Shown piece by piece: positions 48,504 to 54,500 of a stretch of DNA of 64,000 bases. The notes beneath the pieces are model-generated. The model was not told where the DNA came from. It saw only the letters and a list, made by a program, of their open reading frames with translations, and searched no databases. A program made the position numbers and the translations under genes. The stretch comes from Galaxea fascicularis (lineage: Eukaryota > Cnidaria > Anthozoa > Scleractinia > Euphylliidae): positions 23,868,791 to 23,932,790 of the forward strand of contig OX419337.1 of the NCBI GenBank assembly GCA_948470475.1, written 5' to 3'. Position 1 is the first letter of the stretch. Each line of letters starts with the position of its first letter.

Positions 48504-51500
48504 GTTATTATTATTATTATTAAACAACCAAGTGACTGGGATGTTTAACGATCAGTGCATGAAGACTAACGAAGTGAGCATGGACAGACTGGAAGCATGA
48601 ATAGTTTCACGCCCTAACAGCGATATGGCTCTCATTGATCTTTTCCTGTACATATTTGTCGTATAGCAGTATTGTTTCTGACTCAGAGGGCTAAAAATAT
48701 GACGTATAATTCTAGCATTCGATACCTCAACCCCCAAATCCTGTGCGGAAGTTACCTGCTACTGAAACCAAAACAATTGCCTTCCTTCCACTATCGACGC
48801 ACCCCCTAACTTTCTTTAGAGACGAACTCTTCGAGCGGACGAGTGAGCAAACGAATTGAAGAAAGGTTTAAGCAGAAAAAACAAAAGGGCAAAAAAAGAG
48901 TTGAAAAGATGGAAGATCGACATACCTGTATCGCATCTATCACCATGGAATCCTTTCCGACAAGTGCACGTGTGATAGTTTAACGTGGCGTTGTATGCAC
49001 AAATTCCACCAACACTACATGCAGGTGCGCATCTTTCTGCAATTAACAAATCGGGTCAATTTACCATGATGTAAACGGTGGGCATTCGAACGGTAAATCA
49101 AAACACGACCGTTCAAATGAAAGCCACAGAGCAATAGTATTCCGTGGTGCTGTTTATTAATACCGCCCAATGTGGTTCTAACTTTTTAGTCTGTGGATGA
49201 AAACTTAAATTGTGCTCATTCAAATGAAAGCCACCGAGCATTGTTCTCGAGTGGTGCTCTCTATTATGCTATACAAGGTGGTTGTAGCTTTTGAGTCTAT
49301 GGATGAAATCCTGAAGAGTGACCATACAAATGAGAGCCAGGCACTGAGCAGTACTCTTCCGTGACGCTGTTTAATTATTAATACGGCACATTGTAGTTCT
49401 AACTTTTCAGTCCGTGAATGAAAACCCAATGTGTGACCATTCAAATGAAAGCTACTGAGCAGTGCTCTCGAGTGGTGCTGTTTCTTACACTGTACAAGGT
49501 GGTTCTGACATTCAAATCTATGGACTTACCAAATTCGCATCTTGCACCTAAGTACCCGTTTGGGCACACACAACTATTTGGAGTGTTGCCGCAGGTTCCA
49601 CCGTTTTGACAGTATGGAATACAAGTGGCTGCGAAAAAAAAGGGCACATCGTGTAACCTGTGTCGTTATGACTGGTACCCAAAAGCTTAGCTTTAGAGAC
49701 TACTTACTTAACTATAGATTAAGCGTTATCGCTAAGGGAGATTTACGGACAGTATCTGTAAAACAACATTGCGCAGCGTTCGTTTCGTTATTTTCGACAA
49801 ATATTTCAAAGCGCGTATGGAATTAAGAAGAGTCAGACTCGTCTTCTGGGCAAAAACCATCTCACATCCAACACATTCCAATGCAATATTCTTTTCGTTA
49901 TTGTTGTTGTTGTTGTTTTATTTCATGACTTTTTAAATTACACATAACTTACAAGTACTTTCTAGGTAAAGAAAATGTAGTTTACCACAGTGCCTACGCT
50001 ACTTATGTTAGTTACACAAAATACAGACATTATATTATTAACAATGATTACGTAGCAATAAGGAGGAGCTGGTATACAAGGAGAACCGAAGTATTGTCAA
50101 TAAGGCCCAGTAGCAAAAGGAAAGGTGAAAGTGTTTCAGACCCATTAGAAACTTCTTTCCCAAAACAGATTTGTCTGTTTCCGATTCCAAGAAACATGCA
50201 CGAGGGGAAAAGGAGAATAAGTCAATTTGCTGAAGTCCGATTTTACATAGAACATCATTTGTGGCATTCCTCTAAAATGCTGTTTCGTTCAAAAAGAAGT
50301 CGAAATTGTCATATTTGACCCTTTAACTCCCAGAAATGATAAGTATCTGATGCACCTTCTGCTTATAATATCAATACATTGTGCAGCAGAAAGGTGACGA
50401 GAATACACACATCCAGAGTGTGTTATCTTGATATAACCCCAAATTCTCCCCACTAATGTACAAGAAAATGTATCAGTGGCTAGCTGGGAAAATTGATAAT
50501 CAAATCATCTTGAGATTTAAAGTGTTAAAAACTGCGCGTCCGTGAGAATAAAACACACAGAGTAAGGTTGTTTTGGGTAACCTACTCGGTTAGTTATACG
50601 GACTGTTTAGGTGTCCCAATCTCTACATAATCAACATAATAATTGAAAAAGTTTGTTTTCCTTTTTCACATTTTTATTGCGTGCGACGAAGGAGACCGCA
50701 TACTTGTCATGTTGTTTGTCGAAATCAGGCGTGCGTTTCTCGAAACTCCCGAAACGTTTCGGGCGCATTTCGGGTGCCTTTTCGGCCCGAAAGGCACGTG
50801 GGTATCGGTCGATACCATTCGAGCTCACAGTTTGGCCGCCATGTTGGACTAGGTATCTGGAGCACTTCACCTCGATCTGGTGCGAATCCAAATGAAGACG
50901 AGTACGGTCTGGATATGAAAGTTTGCGAGTCGAACGCACTTAACCAATCTAATATTATTTCTAGTTTTTTTATATTTAAAAGCATTGAATTCTAAACAGC
51001 ACCAATATTCTAGGTGAGTTAAATAAAAATTTAATTGACTTGGTTTGGTTTCACGTACCTCTCTCACACGTGTCTCCAGCCCAGCCCCCGGTACACACGC
51101 AAGTGTTGTTTACACACGCCGCTCCATTTTGACAATTCTTTTTGCACTTGGCTAAATAAAGTTAATGAAGAGGAGATCATGGCACTAGAATCAGTAATAT
51201 GGACTAAGCGCTCGATCTTTCAAGTGTTGACTGGTTGATTGGCAAAGTGACTGACTGAGTGGCTGACTTACTGACTGACTGACTGACTGACCGACTGACC
51301 GGCCGGCTCCATGGATGGATGGCTGGTTGGTTATCTGGACTATGGACGAACGCATTAACTCAGACTAGAGACTGATTTCTGCCCCGCAATTTGCATCAAA
51401 GTGACTACTGTTTGATAAAAGGACGACACTCACTATCTTCCAGTATTAACAAGTTTTACCCCGATATCGTTATGGCAAAGACTGGCTGTACTGTGCATTA

Positions 51501-54500
51501 CACGTGATGTGCGTGTGAAACTTTTACAGGGGCCAAATACAGAACCATTTCAAGTTGACTTGCGTTGATTTGTTTTTTATGGCAAAATACTCAAGTTCAA
51601 AGAGTTAAGACGGATGTGTAAACTAACAAAGGTATTTGCTAACTCAAAACTATTACGATCATGGTAGCGGGGGGAGGGGTGAAGTAGGGTTTAACAAGTA
51701 ACACTCCTCCCCTAAAGAAGTAGTACTTACGCGTTTCACATTGATTTCCTTCCCAGTCGTCAGTACATTTACACTTTCCACTTTCACAAAGTCCTCCGTT
51801 CTGACAAGGAGGAGAGCAAACCTCTGTGAAATGGAAACAACACAAACAAGGTGTCACACAAAGTCGCTCAAATAACTGTTGCGACAAAGGCCTGGCCTAT
51901 AATGGAACAACACAAAAGTGTGACGCAAAGTCACGCAACAACTAGCTGTTGTGAAAAAGGCCTGGTCTAAACTGAGGTGTCACGCAAAGTCAAGTAACTC
52001 TCATACAAGCTTCAGTCATCTGTTAGTTGTTATAAATTTGCAACCCTTAAAATGCAACCTTTAATCATCAGCCACCTTCAATAATCTCTTGCTTCGTTTA
52101 AGTATTCTTTCTTTGTCCCCAGCATTCAGTTTTGGATAATCTCCCCTCTGAAGCTGCCAACGCCTTAGTTAGTTAGAGCACTTTCAAAGTCCAACAAACG
52201 TTACCGAGCGCATAATTATGTCCACCATAGACCGTCCGTTGCGAATATTAGCTTGCCATTTGGATGTTATTCTCATTGAAGTTTAAAGGCACCGGGATGA
52301 CGCTTGTATGACAGCCGGGTCTGAAAACGAAGTCTAACAACTTTTGGAAAAAAAATCGCAGAGCTACAACCATGTCCGGTTGTAATGCTTTGTTCAGTGC
52401 CAGGTTGATCTGGTTGATCATCCTCTGTCAGTTTTTCGATCATTTCTTGCTGTTATCAAGAGGTATTATTGTATTTTTGAGGTTCGCGGTTTGTACGTAA
52501 CAAGATTAGTGATAGCGCTTTCATATTCATCAAACAGAATAAGCTAGCGTGACAGCAACGCCCAAGAGCAGCAAGAGTAGGACTTATAACCAACGTGATT
52601 CATTTGCTTGGTAATTTGCTCCCAACGTCAACAAATCTGCGATTTTATCATACAATTACCCGATTGAGTTGCTTCTAATAATAACATCCTTTACCTCGTG
52701 TAACCTGGTGTAGCAGAAAAGTCTACAACATTGAAAAAGGTAGCTCCTGACGTGACGGAACTTACCGACATCGTGGAATATAGGTAACGAAACAACTAAC
52801 GTCAAAGAACTTCTACAAATATCCGACCAAGCGAGCATCAATATGATCACCGAGCGTTGCAAAACAGGTCAAAAGCTAAGGGAGTATGACAGAATTCACC
52901 TTGTGTACAGTCGGGTCCAGTCCACCCTTCAGAACAGTCACACGTTCCGTTTACGCATGTTCCGTGAACACAGGTTGGGGAACAGATGCTGCTGTCACTT
53001 TGAGGGCGAAGAGGAATGCTGCGAGCACTACTCAGACGTCTGGCCGGTTCGTAATCATAGTCTACAGAAAGGAATTATCAAATTCAGCCTTTAGGGTCGG
53101 AGCTTCGAGGGAAAGGATGGTGCAGCAGAAGCGAGGCACGTGACTTCAAAAGAAAAAAGAAGTTACTAAGGTAACGCCACAGTAAACCTTCTTGGATTTC
53201 GGTTGCTAAAAATAAGGTCGGCGTTGCCGTAAAAGGAGTTTATTGCGAAATCAAACGCTAGTAATCAGACGTGATTCACTGAATCATAGCAACTCTGGCT
53301 GCTAGGTTAGCGTTTCTACAGAAGGAAAAATTTAATTTTTGTTTTTAAAATTGCATTTGCTTTTTGAACATTAATGATGACGGCCATTTAGGAAGGAATA
53401 TTTTATCCTGATTGGAATAGAAATGAAAATTTGTAACAGAAAAAAAGAAAAGGAAAAAGAAATTTACGTCCTCCTACTTAAGCAAAAGGCTGAAAATTAA
53501 CCATACATATTGATAACTAAACTGATTGATTCACCACTTTAGATCAATTCTTAATGATTAACGACTTATTCTTAAAATAAAATTCAAAAATTATGACCAA
53601 TTTCCAAACTGCAAAGTACATTCTTCAGACGGATTTTTCTCCTTTTGTTATTCTTCATTGTATTCTTCGATACTTGCTCATTATACATAATTTCTGTTTC
53701 TAAATTTCATTTAATACTATTTAGCAGGTGTTAATTCTGAAAAACTTTTTGTTTTTCAAGTGAAAAAAATGAAGTCTGATCTAGCCTTATATTTTTCTCT
53801 CAATCTTCGCGCAGAAAGTAGTACGAAAAAGAAACTTAAAATCGACTGTTTAGCTTACGATTAACTCAACCATAACAAAAAAAACCCGTCATTGTGAAGA
53901 TCACAAACGAGCTGAGCTAGGCCCAGACTGATTTGAAAGATTACCGTGTTGCATAACACAAAACTGCTTGCATTAATTAGAAAAAGGGAACTTCAGTTTG
54001 AACTCGAAAACTTATTTGAAAACGGAAAAGGATTTCTTAGTATACATGGTACAAGGAAAGGGTTTCACAGACAGGAGTTCTGTTGTGCGAAATAACGTTT
54101 TCCCCACTGAATATGTATAAAAGGTGCATTCGAAAGCTCTCAGCGAAAGTTAAACCACAGCTGTACCTCTCTGTAAAAAGGAAGATAGCATTTACAAAAC
54201 AAAATGGGATAAAGGGATACGCAAGGATAAGAGATCACGGACTGAAGAGATCGCGGAATTAGGGTGCGTTTCTTTGGGGCGATCCAGATCAGGATCAATG
54301 ATCTAAGATCACCCAGATCATGGCGCATCAAAGGGACCGAGAAATCCACTCTGAGAAAGGATTCTTCGGTCCAAGTGATCTTGGATCACTGATCCTGATC
54401 TGGATCATCCCAAAGGAACGCACACTAAGAGATATCAAAGTGAAAGCAAAACCCACACGACAGCATGACTGATGTGGGCATCATAAACGAATAAACAAAG

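Noticed and set aside
50631..50995. Overlapping ~100-codon frames on both strands
   Set aside because: They cover a MITE-related palindromic fragment; no domain or splice support.
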